From CAYQZD01 sp964421875 (GTDB lineage Bacteria; Electryoneota; Tariuqbacteria; Tariuqbacterales; Tariuqbacteraceae): DNA of 20,435 nucleotides. A program made the position numbers and the translations under genes. The first letter of the stretch is position 1. Every line of letters begins with the position of its first letter. Below are positions 1 through 7,657 of this stretch, one piece after another. Where the stretch lies: the NCBI GenBank assembly GCA_964421875.1, contig CAYQZD010000066.1, positions 1 through 20,435 of the forward strand. Reading direction: 5' to 3'. Under the pieces are notes generated by a model. It was not told where the DNA came from. It made no database searches and worked only from the letters and a program-made list of their open reading frames with translations.

Positions 1-100
1 CTAAATCCCCCTTTACAAAAGGGGGACTTGCTCAGTTCCCCCCTTTCCTAAAAGATGCCCTCAGTTTCCCCCCTTTCCTAAAGGGGGGCAGGGGGGATTA
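1..100. repeat. G/C-run palindromic repeats at the left edge
   Basis: Short inverted repeats built from C-runs and G-runs. Positions 7-14 (CCCCCTTT) pair with 18-25 (AAAGGGGG) around a 3-base loop. Positions 68-76 pair with 80-88 as a perfect 9-bp stem with loop CCT. A related unit at 32-52 lacks its right arm, so 32-52 and 61-82 also form a direct repeat about 29-30 bases apart. The block lies downstream of ogt on the minus strand, so a transcript-end or mRNA-stabilising role is possible but not shown. Similar G/C-run elements are common in intergenic DNA of many environmental genomes (general knowledge). Confidence 0.8.
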
Positions 101-191
101 TAGATCTTTAGGGAAAATTAGCGCAAATTTTATATTAGCTGATAAAATGTATCAATAATCCACACAAAACAGCCATGAAATATATTGAAGT

Positions 192-665
192 TCATAGTAA
201 AACACTCTTTTCATGCTTCAACAGCCACTCTTTGCGCCACAATCCCCCTCCGTATCCTATCAGTTTACCGCTTGCGCCGATTACCCGGTGGCAGGGGACG
301 ATGACCGCGATAGGATTGCGCCCGTTAGCCGCTCCCACCGCCCGCAGAGCCTTGGAATTGCCCAGCCTGCGGGCAATATCGAGATAGGTCGAGGTTTCCC
401 CGTACGGAATCTTCATCAACTCGTTCCACACCCGGCGCTGAAAATCGGTTCCCTGCGGATTGAGCTTCAAAGAAAACCCGCGGCGTTCCCCGCGGAAATA
501 CTCCTCAAGATGGCGGATGCATTCCTTCAGATTTGCGGGGACATCGGTAGCATTTGGTACAAAATCCAGAAAACGCGCCGATTCAATCCCCCTTTCCCCG
601 CTGGTGATTTCGAGCCACCCGATAGGAGACTCTATGTATCCGGCTAGCGGCGCAGGCTTAATCAC
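192..665 (-). CDS. ogt: Methylated-DNA--[protein]-cysteine S-methyltransferase (Ogt/AGT)
   Basis: DNA repair protein of 157 residues that removes alkyl groups from O6-alkylguanine by irreversible transfer to its own cysteine. The acceptor motif PCHRVIG is present with Cys125, preceded by the DNA-binding segment around RAVGAANGRNP. A variable N-terminal domain covers about residues 1-70, and the length is typical of Ogt-type proteins. The start is a GTG at 665, because the reading frame opens inside the end of hisS and the family-like sequence (YIESPIGWLEI) follows almost at once. The GTG lies upstream of the hisS stop, giving an 8-base overlap that points to translational coupling in a hisS-ogt operon. 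Family assignment is firm; the exact start is likely. Confidence 0.93.
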   Translation of the reverse strand: MIKPAPLAGYIESPIGWLEITSGERGIESARFLDFVPNATDVPANLKECIRHLEEYFRGERRGFSLKLNPQGTDFQRRVWNELMKIPYGETSTYLDIARRLGNSKALRAVGAANGRNPIAVIVPCHRVIGASGKLIGYGGGLWRKEWLLKHEKSVLL

Positions 666-2034
666 CCTTCACCGCCGCCGAAATTTTGTCTAATGCGATT
701 TCCCGCTGAACGCCGCTGGACATATTTTTTAGCTGCGCCGTTCCGTGGGACTTCTCCTCGGAACCGATGATGGCGCAAAATTTCACTCCGGTTCGGTCGG
801 CGTAGCTCATCTGTTTTTTCAACTTGAGGCTGTCGCCGAGGAACACTTCCGCCCTCACGCCCGCTTCCCTCAGAGTCGATGCGATTCGGAAGGCGTCAGC
901 TTGAAACTCCGACCCCATCCCTACCACTAAGACCTCAGAAACATAATCGGCGGTTTTAGCTTGTCCCAGCTCAGCCAGACCCACCATCAATCGGTCCACT
1001 CCCAGCGAAACTCCGGTGGCGGCTATCGCCTCGGAACTGAACCGCTCCACTAAATTGTCATAGCGCCCTCCGCTCATCACGCTGCCCAGGTCGGGCAGGT
1101 CGTCGATAAAGGTTTCATACACTGGTCCCGTGTAGTATCCCAGCCCCCGCGCTACGCTGGGCTCGAAAGACAGAGTGCATCCCGGCGACAAGCCCGCCGC
1201 ATCTATTAGCTTCAGAATAGTTTCGATTTCCTCCAACCCTTCCGCCGCGGTCTCCCATCCTTTCAGCGTGTCGCGCAGAACCTTCACCTTCTCATAATTT
1301 CCCGCCGACAGATTGATGAATCTCTCCACTCTGTCTATGGCAGATTTGTCCATCCCCATCCCCTCCGCTCCGCGCTCCATCTCTTCTGAAGTCGATTTAG
1401 GAGCAGCCAGACGGTCTTGCACCCCTTTCCAGCCAACCTTATCCAATTTGTCCAATATCCTGAGGAAGGCGTCAACCTCCTCTGCATCGATTCCCAGGCT
1501 GCGGATAAAACCGTTCAGGACTTTCCGATTGTTCAGCTTAATGGAGAACTTTTCCACTCCCAGAGCCTTCATAGTGCGGTCAACCAGCAGTATGATTTCC
1601 GCGTCGGCGGCGGGACTCGCAGTTCCCACGATATCCGCATCCATCTGCAGAAACTGCTTGAAGCGTCCCTTCTGCTGGCGTTCGCCCCGCCACACTTCTC
1701 CGATTTGATAGCGTTTGAAGGGGAAAGTGAAGGCTCTCCGGTTCGCCGCCAGCATCCGCGCCAGCGAGACAGTGAGGTCGAACCTGAGCGCCAGCGACTC
1801 CCCGGTGTAATCAGGGGTCTGGTTAAACAGGCGGTATATCTGTTTCGAAGTCTCATCCCCTCCGGCCAGGGTTTCGAAATGTTCCACCGACGAGGTGTCC
1901 AGCGGTTTGAATCCGAAGGAATGGTAAACCTCAACCGCCCGCTCCAGAGCCCACTGCCTGCGGGCGAAATCGTCGGGAGGGAAGTCCCTGAATCCCCCCG
2001 GAAGTTTGGGTCTTATCAACTGCCTGTCAGGCAT
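658..2034 (-). CDS. hisS: Histidine--tRNA ligase
   Basis: Class II aminoacyl-tRNA synthetase of 458 residues that charges tRNA-His in the cytoplasm. The N-terminus has the family opening (PKLPGGFRDFPP). Motif 2 (RYQIGEVWRGE) lies near residues 108-118, followed by FLQMDADIVG. The histidine-specific loop GLGYYTGPVYET is near residue 300, motif 3 is GVSLGVDRLMVGL, and a C-terminal anticodon-binding domain starts around residue 365. It is slightly longer than the roughly 420-residue bacterial norm, within family range. The ATG at 2034 directly precedes the conserved opening, so the start is secure although no strong Shine-Dalgarno sequence is visible. ogt overlaps its 3' end. Nothing appears broken. 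Confidence 0.97.
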   Translation of the reverse strand: MPDRQLIRPKLPGGFRDFPPDDFARRQWALERAVEVYHSFGFKPLDTSSVEHFETLAGGDETSKQIYRLFNQTPDYTGESLALRFDLTVSLARMLAANRRAFTFPFKRYQIGEVWRGERQQKGRFKQFLQMDADIVGTASPAADAEIILLVDRTMKALGVEKFSIKLNNRKVLNGFIRSLGIDAEEVDAFLRILDKLDKVGWKGVQDRLAAPKSTSEEMERGAEGMGMDKSAIDRVERFINLSAGNYEKVKVLRDTLKGWETAAEGLEEIETILKLIDAAGLSPGCTLSFEPSVARGLGYYTGPVYETFIDDLPDLGSVMSGGRYDNLVERFSSEAIAATGVSLGVDRLMVGLAELGQAKTADYVSEVLVVGMGSEFQADAFRIASTLREAGVRAEVFLGDSLKLKKQMSYADRTGVKFCAIIGSEEKSHGTAQLKNMSSGVQREIALDKISAAVKGD

Positions 2035-2228
2035 AGGTTTGTTCTGATTATAGTTGAAAGATTATTAATAAGTCTGCAAGTCATTTGTTTTATCAGGCTT
2101 TAACGAAGCGGAGATTTGACATTGTTGCTGCGCTGCCGAGTCCCTACAGCTTGTCTGAAAATATGTATCAAAGTGAGTCTTTAGCATTATGTAAGACTAT
2201 AGCTTTATGAAACCATAAGCAGGGTAGT

Positions 2229-2283
2229 CATTCCGGCGTAGCCGGAATCCCTCCGGAAAGGAAGGATCAGCCGTACGGCTGAT
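2229..2283. repeat. REP-like double palindrome
   Basis: Two perfect palindromes lie side by side. ATTCCGGC (2230-2237) pairs with GCCGGAAT (2241-2248) around GTA. The 18-base ATCAGCCGTACGGCTGAT follows at 2266-2283. The first arm, in the context TCATTCCGGC, recurs at 20331-20340, and its hairpin recurs as 20376-20394, so this is a dispersed element. It could fold in RNA on either strand; its function is unknown. Confidence 0.8.
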
Positions 2284-2448
2284 GACGCCTACATATCACA
2301 TTGGTAAAATGTTACAGCACTATGAAGTTATGATTATATATTTGTTTATTTGAAGCTTATATTCAAAACGAATTAAGCGAATTACAGTATAAATCGGCGG
2401 AATAAGATTCTGCCCTACCGATTTCGGGCGTTCAATTGACCGCTCCTG

Positions 2449-2483
2449 CCGGCAACAGGAAACCGGCAACAGGAAACAGGAAA
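2449..2483. repeat. 14-bp tandem repeat, two copies plus a partial
   Basis: CCGGCAACAGGAAA occurs at 2449-2462 and again immediately at 2463-2476, followed by a partial copy CAGGAAA at 2477-2483. It lies just beyond the stop codon of lpdA on the minus strand. This looks like a simple slippage-type tandem; no function can be assigned. Confidence 0.8.
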
Positions 2484-2490
2484 CCAATCA

Positions 2491-3858
2491 CTAAATATGT
2501 ATCGGTCTCCCTTCTGCCAGCAGCGCCGCCTCCATCAATCCCTCGGAAAGTGTGGGGTGGACGTGGATGGTTTCCGCGAGGTCGCGCGCTTTCAAACCCA
2601 GCCTCAGCGCCAGCGAGGCTTCTGCTATCATCTCCCCGGCGTTGGGAGCGAGGATGTGCACTCCTAAAATCTTCCCCCCCTGGTCCGAAACAATCTTGAA
2701 AGCGCCTTCGCTGACGCCCACTGCCCGCGCCCGGCTCACCGCCTGCAAGGGGAATACGGACTCCTCAATATTTATACCCTGCTCCTCCGCCGACTTCTTG
2801 GTGAGCCCCACACTGGCGAATTCCGGCTCGGTGAACACTGCTCCCGGAACCGCCGGGAATTCCTCCGGGGCGCGCTTCCCGGCGATAATCTCCACCGCCA
2901 TAATCCCTTGATGTGAGGCGCGATGGGCTAACAGCGGCGGACCGGTGATGTCTCCTATAGCCTTAACACCCGGAATCGAAGTCTCAAGCGCGGTATTAAC
3001 ATTCACAAATCCACCCCGTGAATATTCAAGGGGCAGTTTTTCCAGCGGTTCAATATTAGGTCGCCGTCCTGCCGCCAGCAAAACCTTCGCCGTTTTCAGC
3101 GGTTTAGCAACGCCGGAGATTTCAGCTACCGCTACTCCTTCCGACAGAAACGTGAGTTTATCGACAGTGGCTCCCGTAAAAAATTTAATCCCCTCTTTGG
3201 TAAGGATGTTCCTCAGTGTCCCGCATAGCTCTTCGTCCATCCCCGGCAGGATTTCCGACATCATTTCCACCACTGTCACCTTAGTCCCCATCCGGGAATA
3301 GACCGCCGCCATCTCCAGTCCAATGGCTCCGGCGCCGATTACCAGCATCGATTCGGGGGGCTCTTCCAGTTCCAGCGCGCCGGTGCTGTCGATTACGGTT
3401 TTACCGTCGACCTTGATAATATTTAAATCCCGGTTGCGGGAGCCGGTGGCGATTATCGCGTTCTCAAATTCTATAATATCTCCGGAAGAAAGCTCCAGTT
3501 TCCGTTCATCGGCAAACCGCCCTTCCTCCCGAATAATATCCACCCCGCTATCCTCCAGCGTCTTTTCAACGCCCATCACCAGTCCCTTCACCGTCCGCTC
3601 CTTGAAGGTCATCAATTTGGCGAAATCCAGTTTGACGTCTTGAGCGGATAGACCAAACCGCCTGCCTTTTCTAATTTCCGTCAAGAGTGCGGTTTTTGAG
3701 AGCAGCGCCTTGGTGGGAATACAGCCGTAATTCAGGCAAACGCCGCCGACTTTGTGCTTTTCGACCAGCGTGGTCTTGAGCCCCATCCGCGCAGCCCTGA
3801 TAGCGGCGACATAGCCTCCGGGACCCGCCCCCAATATCATCAGTCTCGTTTTCATCAT
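2491..3858 (-). CDS. lpdA: Dihydrolipoyl dehydrogenase
   Basis: FAD- and NAD-dependent disulfide oxidoreductase (455 residues) that reoxidises lipoyl groups in the E3 role of 2-oxoacid dehydrogenases or the glycine cleavage system. The FAD-binding GAGPGG motif is at residues 10-15 and the redox-active pair Cys41/Cys46 lies in GGVCLNYGC. A second dinucleotide motif (VIGAGAIGLEMA) sits in the NAD domain. The catalytic pair His434/Glu439 is in HPTLSE of the C-terminal dimerisation domain. All family hallmarks are intact and length is normal. Two adjacent ATG codons (3858 and 3855) could both serve as start. No E1/E2 genes are next to it, so its partner complex is unknown. The related reductases glutathione reductase and mercuric reductase are less likely, given the CLNYGC spacing and HPTLSE end. 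Confidence 0.96.
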   Translation of the reverse strand: MMKTRLMILGAGPGGYVAAIRAARMGLKTTLVEKHKVGGVCLNYGCIPTKALLSKTALLTEIRKGRRFGLSAQDVKLDFAKLMTFKERTVKGLVMGVEKTLEDSGVDIIREEGRFADERKLELSSGDIIEFENAIIATGSRNRDLNIIKVDGKTVIDSTGALELEEPPESMLVIGAGAIGLEMAAVYSRMGTKVTVVEMMSEILPGMDEELCGTLRNILTKEGIKFFTGATVDKLTFLSEGVAVAEISGVAKPLKTAKVLLAAGRRPNIEPLEKLPLEYSRGGFVNVNTALETSIPGVKAIGDITGPPLLAHRASHQGIMAVEIIAGKRAPEEFPAVPGAVFTEPEFASVGLTKKSAEEQGINIEESVFPLQAVSRARAVGVSEGAFKIVSDQGGKILGVHILAPNAGEMIAEASLALRLGLKARDLAETIHVHPTLSEGLMEAALLAEGRPIHI

Positions 3859-4286
3859 ACTTACTAATAAAATCCCTTCGTTAAAAGTCTTGAGAATCTC
3901 TCAGGCATACAATCTGCAGTGAGCGTTTTCTAAGCCTGTAATATAAATAATGATACTTTTTAAAGCAAATTGATACCGTATTCAAACAGACTTAAGGCGC
4001 TCCGTTTCAGGTCGATTCAAGGGAAAATATTGCCCCCGCATTCGGAAAAGGGCGGAAGAATATACCAATTAATCCGTTATCGCTTTTCATTAAAATCTTC
4101 GCCGAAATCCTTCAATTATACAATAATCCAGTTTAACCGTTCCGCAGGACATCTGTTATAAATCGAAGTACATTCCGGTGGCACAAGAGTTGCTGATTAG
4201 AACTTCGAGTTTTCCTCAAACTCCGCAAAATTTTGGTTCCGTGCACCGATTTTGCGTACCAAACCCCTATTATGGGATTCCGAATT
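3859..4286. other. Divergent intergenic spacer between lpdA (-) and the glycan cluster (+)
   Basis: AT-rich stretch of about 430 bases separating oppositely transcribed genes, so promoters for both sides are expected here. No protein of recognisable family or RNA gene was found. A weak -10-like TACAAT is at 4119-4124 with no good -35 partner. Inverted repeats near the right end (4224-4263) are described separately. Confidence 0.55.
4224..4263 (+). promoter_or_regulatory. Candidate leader with two crossing inverted repeats
   Basis: CGCAAAAT (4224-4231) is the exact reverse complement of ATTTTGCG (4249-4256). TTTGGT (4232-4237) is the exact reverse complement of ACCAAA (4258-4263). The two pairings interlock, so they would be alternatives or a pseudoknot in RNA. 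The block lies immediately before the first gene of the plus-strand cluster. Such short repeats can arise by chance; a regulatory role is only a possibility. Confidence 0.2.
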
Positions 4287-5813
4287 ATGCTGCGAAACGG
4301 TAAAATCAAACCGCTGGATGAACTGGCTGAAGTGCTCGAACTCTTCCGTTCCGACGGCAAGACCATCGTCCACTGCCACGGCGTCTTCGACCTGCTCCAC
4401 ATCGGCCACATCCGCTACCTGGAACAAGCCCGCGATATGGGAAACGTACTGGTGGTGACGCTTACTCCCGACGAATTTGTGGACAAGGGACCTCACCGCC
4501 CTGTTTTCAACGAAAGCCTGCGGGCGGAAGCGCTGGCGTCGCTCAACTGTGTGGACTATGTAGCGGTGAACAAGTGGCCTACCGCCGAGGAAACCCTCCG
4601 CCTACTGAAGCCGGACATCTACGTCAAAGGGGCTGAATTCAAGAACCTGAATTCGGACATCACGGGCAAAATCGGCCGGGAGGCTGAGGTGGTGCGGGAA
4701 GTCGGAGCCCGGCTCGCCTTTACCGAAGACATTGTTTTCAGTTCCACCAATCTAATCAACCAGCGGCTCTCGAACTTCCCCGAAGAAATCAATAAATACC
4801 TTGACCTTTTCCGGCAGCGTTACACTCTGGAGGAATTGCTGGCGGCTTTGGATAGACTGTCCGAACTCAAAGTCCTGGTTATTGGCGACACCATTCTGGA
4901 CGATTATCAGTACGTGGAAGCCATCGGCAAATCCTCCAAAGACCCGGTGATAACGGTCAAATACCAATCACATGACCTCTTCGCCGGAGGGGCTCTGGCG
5001 GTGGCGAATCATGTAGCCAATTTCGCAGGGACGGTGGAATTGACCACGGTTTTAGGTAAGCTTGACAGCCGGGAGGAGTTCATCCGCTCCCAGCTTCAGC
5101 CCAACATCACTCCCCATTTCCTTTATCAGCCGGATTCGCCCACTCTTATTAAACGTCGTTTTGTGGAAAGCTACTCTTTGAATAAGCTGTTCGAAGTCTA
5201 TGTGATGGATGACAGCGGGCTTTCGATGAACGGTAATTCGGAAGTGTGCGACTGGCTGGAGGCGGAATTACCGCAATACGACCTGGTGATTGCGGCAGAC
5301 TTCGGGCACGGCGCTATCAGCGAAGGGATAGTGAAGACGCTGGTGGAAAAATCCCGTTTCTTAGCGGTGAACACTCAAGCCAACTCCGGCAACCGGGGAT
5401 TCCACACCATCACCCGCTACCCCCGAGCGGATTTCGCCTGTGTGGCAGAGCACGAAATCCGGCTGGAGATGCGCCGGCGCACGGGCCGAATACACCCGAT
5501 GATGGAGATCATCGCCCGCAAACTGGGCTGCTCCCAGTTTGTGGTGACTCAAGGCCGGGCGGGGTGTGTGGTCAGGGACGCCCGCGGCGGTGTAATCGAG
5601 GTGCCCGCTTTCGCACAGAAGGTAGTGGACCGCGTGGGCGCAGGCGACTCCTTCTTCGCTATTACCTCCCTCGCCGCGGCTCAGGGAATGTCTAACGAAA
5701 AACTGGGATTCATCGGCAACGTGGTGGGCGCCCTGGCGGTGGAGATTTTGGGGAACAAGAAATCCATCGATAAACTTAGTGTGAAGAAATTCATCACTTC
5801 ACTGATTAAATAA
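4287..5813 (+). CDS. Fused heptose-1-phosphate-type nucleotidyltransferase / PfkB sugar kinase (HldE-like, reversed domain order)
   Basis: Bifunctional protein of 508 residues from the chosen start. Residues about 25-150 form a cytidylyltransferase-fold domain with the HIGH signature at 38-41 (GVFDLLHIGHIRYL) and a later FSSTNLI segment, as in the RfaE domain II adenylyltransferase. Residues about 190-505 form a PfkB/ribokinase-type sugar kinase with VIGDTILDDY, the FAGGALAVANHVA segment and the anion-hole motif GAGDSF, catalytic Asp454. Classical HldE has kinase first and nucleotidyltransferase second; here the order is reversed. By family it should phosphorylate a heptose (or similar) phosphate and activate it as a nucleotide sugar; the actual sugar and nucleotide are inferred. 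Upstream in-frame starts exist at 4272 (ATG) and 4233 (TTG). 4287 was preferred because it matches the family's N-terminus and has a GGA about nine bases upstream. Confidence 0.9.
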   Translation: MLRNGKIKPLDELAEVLELFRSDGKTIVHCHGVFDLLHIGHIRYLEQARDMGNVLVVTLTPDEFVDKGPHRPVFNESLRAEALASLNCVDYVAVNKWPTAEETLRLLKPDIYVKGAEFKNLNSDITGKIGREAEVVREVGARLAFTEDIVFSSTNLINQRLSNFPEEINKYLDLFRQRYTLEELLAALDRLSELKVLVIGDTILDDYQYVEAIGKSSKDPVITVKYQSHDLFAGGALAVANHVANFAGTVELTTVLGKLDSREEFIRSQLQPNITPHFLYQPDSPTLIKRRFVESYSLNKLFEVYVMDDSGLSMNGNSEVCDWLEAELPQYDLVIAADFGHGAISEGIVKTLVEKSRFLAVNTQANSGNRGFHTITRYPRADFACVAEHEIRLEMRRRTGRIHPMMEIIARKLGCSQFVVTQGRAGCVVRDARGGVIEVPAFAQKVVDRVGAGDSFFAITSLAAAQGMSNEKLGFIGNVVGALAVEILGNKKSIDKLSVKKFITSLIK

Positions 5814-5826
5814 ATCGTTAATCCCG

Positions 5827-6798
5827 ATGCCTATAGTTCCTCAGGAATTCGACCGAAACCGGCTGGATATTCAACCGCTTTCCCGGCGGATTCACGACCT
5901 TGACCTCTCGGTAATAAAACCGTTGAAAGAGGTTGACAGGATTCCTCCGGCGCTAAGAAAAACAGCGGAGAGGATGCTGTCGGCAAAAAATAGCGGAGCC
6001 GCGGTCATTCTGATGATGGGGGCTCACGTCCTGCGGGCGGGAGTTCAGCGCTACATCATCGATTTGATGGAAAAAGGTCTAATCTCCTGCATCGCCGCCA
6101 ACGGCGCAGGGATCATCCACGATTTCGAATTCGCCCTCATCGGCGCCACCACCGAATCCGTGCCCCGCTACATTCGAGACGGCAGATTCGGGATGTGGCG
6201 CGAAACCGGGCGCATCAATGATATTGTCGCTAATGGCGCGCAGCGGAACCTGGGTTTAGGCGAGGCTGTTGGTAAAGTCATCGAGGAGGAGAAATTCCCT
6301 CACCGCGGAATCAGCCTGTTTGCGGCGGGATACCGGCTGGGGATTCCGCTGACGGTTCACGTGGGCATCGGTTATGATATCATCCACCAGCTTCCCAACT
6401 GCGACGGCGCCGCTTACGGCCAGACCAGCTATACCGACTTCCTGCGCTTCGCTTCGGTAGTGGAAAACCTCGAAGGCGGGGTGTTGATGAATTTCGGCAG
6501 TTCGGTTATGGCTCCGGAAGTTTACCTGAAAGCTCTCTCCATGGCTCGCAACGCCGCGCGAACTGAAGACAGAGAAATCAAGCGCTTTACCATCCTGGTC
6601 TGCGATTTAGCGGAACTGCCGGAAGATTTCCATCGGGAAGCCCCTAATACTGAGCCCGGTTACTACTTCCGCCCCTGGAAGACTATGCTGGTGCGCACAG
6701 TGGCCGAAGGTGGAGAAAGCCTGTATGTCCGGGGCGATCACGCGGAAACCATTCCCGCACTCTGGACATCAATTGAACAAATAATTAATTGCCGTTGA
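5827..6798 (+). CDS. Deoxyhypusine-synthase-like protein of unknown substrate
   Basis: Soluble protein of 323 residues beginning 13 bases after the kinase fusion, so probably co-transcribed with it. Several stretches match the deoxyhypusine synthase fold in order. MMGAHVLRAG plus AANGAGIIHDFEFALIG correspond to the family's glycine-rich NAD-contacting region. A later VLMNFGSSVMAPE takes the place of its GGGVP loop. RPWKTM near the C-terminus aligns with the catalytic-lysine segment (candidate Lys285), followed by SLYVRGDHAETIPAL like the family's final strand and helix. Authentic deoxyhypusine synthase modifies eIF5A, which bacteria lack, and bacterial relatives include homospermidine synthase. 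Its place between sugar-activating genes suggests action on a sugar or an aminoalkyl transfer, but this is inference. No signal peptide or membrane segment is visible and no clear Shine-Dalgarno precedes the ATG. Confidence 0.75.
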   Translation: MPIVPQEFDRNRLDIQPLSRRIHDLDLSVIKPLKEVDRIPPALRKTAERMLSAKNSGAAVILMMGAHVLRAGVQRYIIDLMEKGLISCIAANGAGIIHDFEFALIGATTESVPRYIRDGRFGMWRETGRINDIVANGAQRNLGLGEAVGKVIEEEKFPHRGISLFAAGYRLGIPLTVHVGIGYDIIHQLPNCDGAAYGQTSYTDFLRFASVVENLEGGVLMNFGSSVMAPEVYLKALSMARNAARTEDREIKRFTILVCDLAELPEDFHREAPNTEPGYYFRPWKTMLVRTVAEGGESLYVRGDHAETIPALWTSIEQIINCR

Positions 6799-6812
6799 AA
6801 AAGTCCTTTATC

Positions 6813-6899
6813 TGTCATTGCGAACGAAGTGAAGCAATCTTTAAAATAATAAATAACATATAGATTGCTTCGTCCGCCTGCGGCGTCCTCGCAATGACA
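6813..6899. repeat. REP-type inverted repeat between the DHS-like and SIS genes
   Basis: An outer arm TGTCATTGCGA (6813-6823) is matched by TCGCAATGACA (6889-6899). An inner arm GAAGCAATCT (6831-6840) is matched by AGATTGCTTC (6862-6871), leaving an AT-rich centre. It fills most of the 128-base gap and would form a long hairpin in RNA. Its left arm resembles the arms at 17110 and 17219, so these belong to one broad dispersed family. It may terminate, stabilise or only decorate the transcript. Confidence 0.85.
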
Positions 6900-6926
6900 A
6901 TCCCCAAGAAAAGACTGGACGTATAA

Positions 6927-7550
6927 TTGAAAACCTGGTTTCAGAACACGGATGAACTTAAAAACCTGATGCGTCTGCTTTCGGTGCGAGACCAATCGGG
7001 CGCGGGACTCAACGCCGACCAGGCCTTCAGGCTCTGGCGCGACCGCACGGTTCAGCTTCGGCGGGAGAAGCGCACGGTTTACCTTATCGGCAATGGGGCT
7101 TCGGCTTCGATGGCCAGCCATGTCGCCGCCGATCTGGCGAAAAACGCTTTTGTGCATACGGAGGTCTTTTCCGACCTCTCCCTGATAACGGCTATCGCCA
7201 ACGACTTGGCATATGACGAGGTTTTCGCGGAGCCGCTGCGGCGAAGAATGGTTCCGGGCGATATGCTGGTGGCAATCAGCAGTTCGGGGCGCTCCTCCAA
7301 CATCATTCACGCTTCGGAGGAAGCGCTCGATTTAGGAGGGTATGTCATCACTCTCTCGGCAATGAGTCCGGAGAACGAACTCCGCGGCTTAGGCTTGCTT
7401 AATTATTATATTCCGGCGCCCACTTACGGCGCCGCGGAAACCTGCCACGCCGCCATCCTGCACTACTGGATAGATTTGGTGGCGGCGGTTAGTCCCTATG
7501 GAAAGGCTCAAGCTGAGCAGGCGGAGACTTTTGAAACCGTAAATTCTTGA
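6927..7550 (+). CDS. SIS-domain isomerase, phosphoheptose isomerase (GmhA)-like
   Basis: Cytoplasmic sugar-phosphate isomerase of 207 residues. The SIS domain has the phosphate-binding GNGASASMASH turn and the second loop AISSSGRSSNI. The C-terminal helix ETCHAAILH lines up with the GmhA helix carrying the metal ligand and catalytic histidine. Compared with E. coli GmhA, the first helix reads HVAAD (Asp where GmhA has Glu65), and Glu replaces Gln172, while the final His (180 in E. coli) is kept. It probably converts a seven-carbon ketose phosphate (sedoheptulose 7-phosphate in the known pathway) to the heptose 7-phosphate, or does so for a related sugar. The TTG at 6927 is used because a GGA lies seven bases upstream and the following helix is family-like; the ATG at 6969 is the alternative. 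It follows a repeat element. Confidence 0.85.
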   Translation: MKTWFQNTDELKNLMRLLSVRDQSGAGLNADQAFRLWRDRTVQLRREKRTVYLIGNGASASMASHVAADLAKNAFVHTEVFSDLSLITAIANDLAYDEVFAEPLRRRMVPGDMLVAISSSGRSSNIIHASEEALDLGGYVITLSAMSPENELRGLGLLNYYIPAPTYGAAETCHAAILHYWIDLVAAVSPYGKAQAEQAETFETVNS

Positions 7551-7577
7551 CAGGCGGTTTTAGAAGGGACGTTAAAT
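7547..7577 (+). promoter_or_regulatory. Weak sigma70-like promoter candidate
   Basis: A perfect -35 hexamer TTGACA (7547-7552) overlaps the stop codon of the SIS gene. The best -10 candidate is TTAAAT at 7572-7577, four of six matching, with a long 19-base spacing. It could start a transcript for the following SDR gene in the 107-base gap, but the match is marginal. Confidence 0.2.
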
Positions 7578-7657
7578 TGAACGCTTCTACCGAACCTTAC
7601 AATTTCGATTACTTTTTGTTGTTTGCTAATAGATAATCAGCTATCGATATCCTAGCG

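Larger units (their letters stand above)
2035..2490. other. Intergenic region between lpdA and hisS (no gene seen)
   Basis: This 456-base stretch lies upstream of hisS and downstream of lpdA (both minus strand). It is AT-rich apart from two repeat features described separately (2229-2283 and 2449-2483). No open frame with family-like sequence, tRNA-like fold or convincing terminator was found. The hisS promoter should lie here, but no clear -35/-10 pair stood out on the minus strand. Confidence 0.6.

Noticed and set aside
213..647. Open frame on the plus strand opposite ogt
   Set aside because: It lies wholly antisense to a gene with clear family motifs and shows no family-like sequence itself.
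1417..2103. 228-codon plus-strand frame opposite hisS
   Set aside because: Antisense to all hisS motifs; composition is that of a reverse-frame shadow.
2229..2283. Intrinsic terminator
   Set aside because: Strong palindromes but no following T-run on either strand; better described as a repeat element.
3970..4161. 63-codon plus-strand frame in the divergent spacer
   Set aside because: No ribosome site, no family-like sequence, and composition matches the AT-rich spacer.
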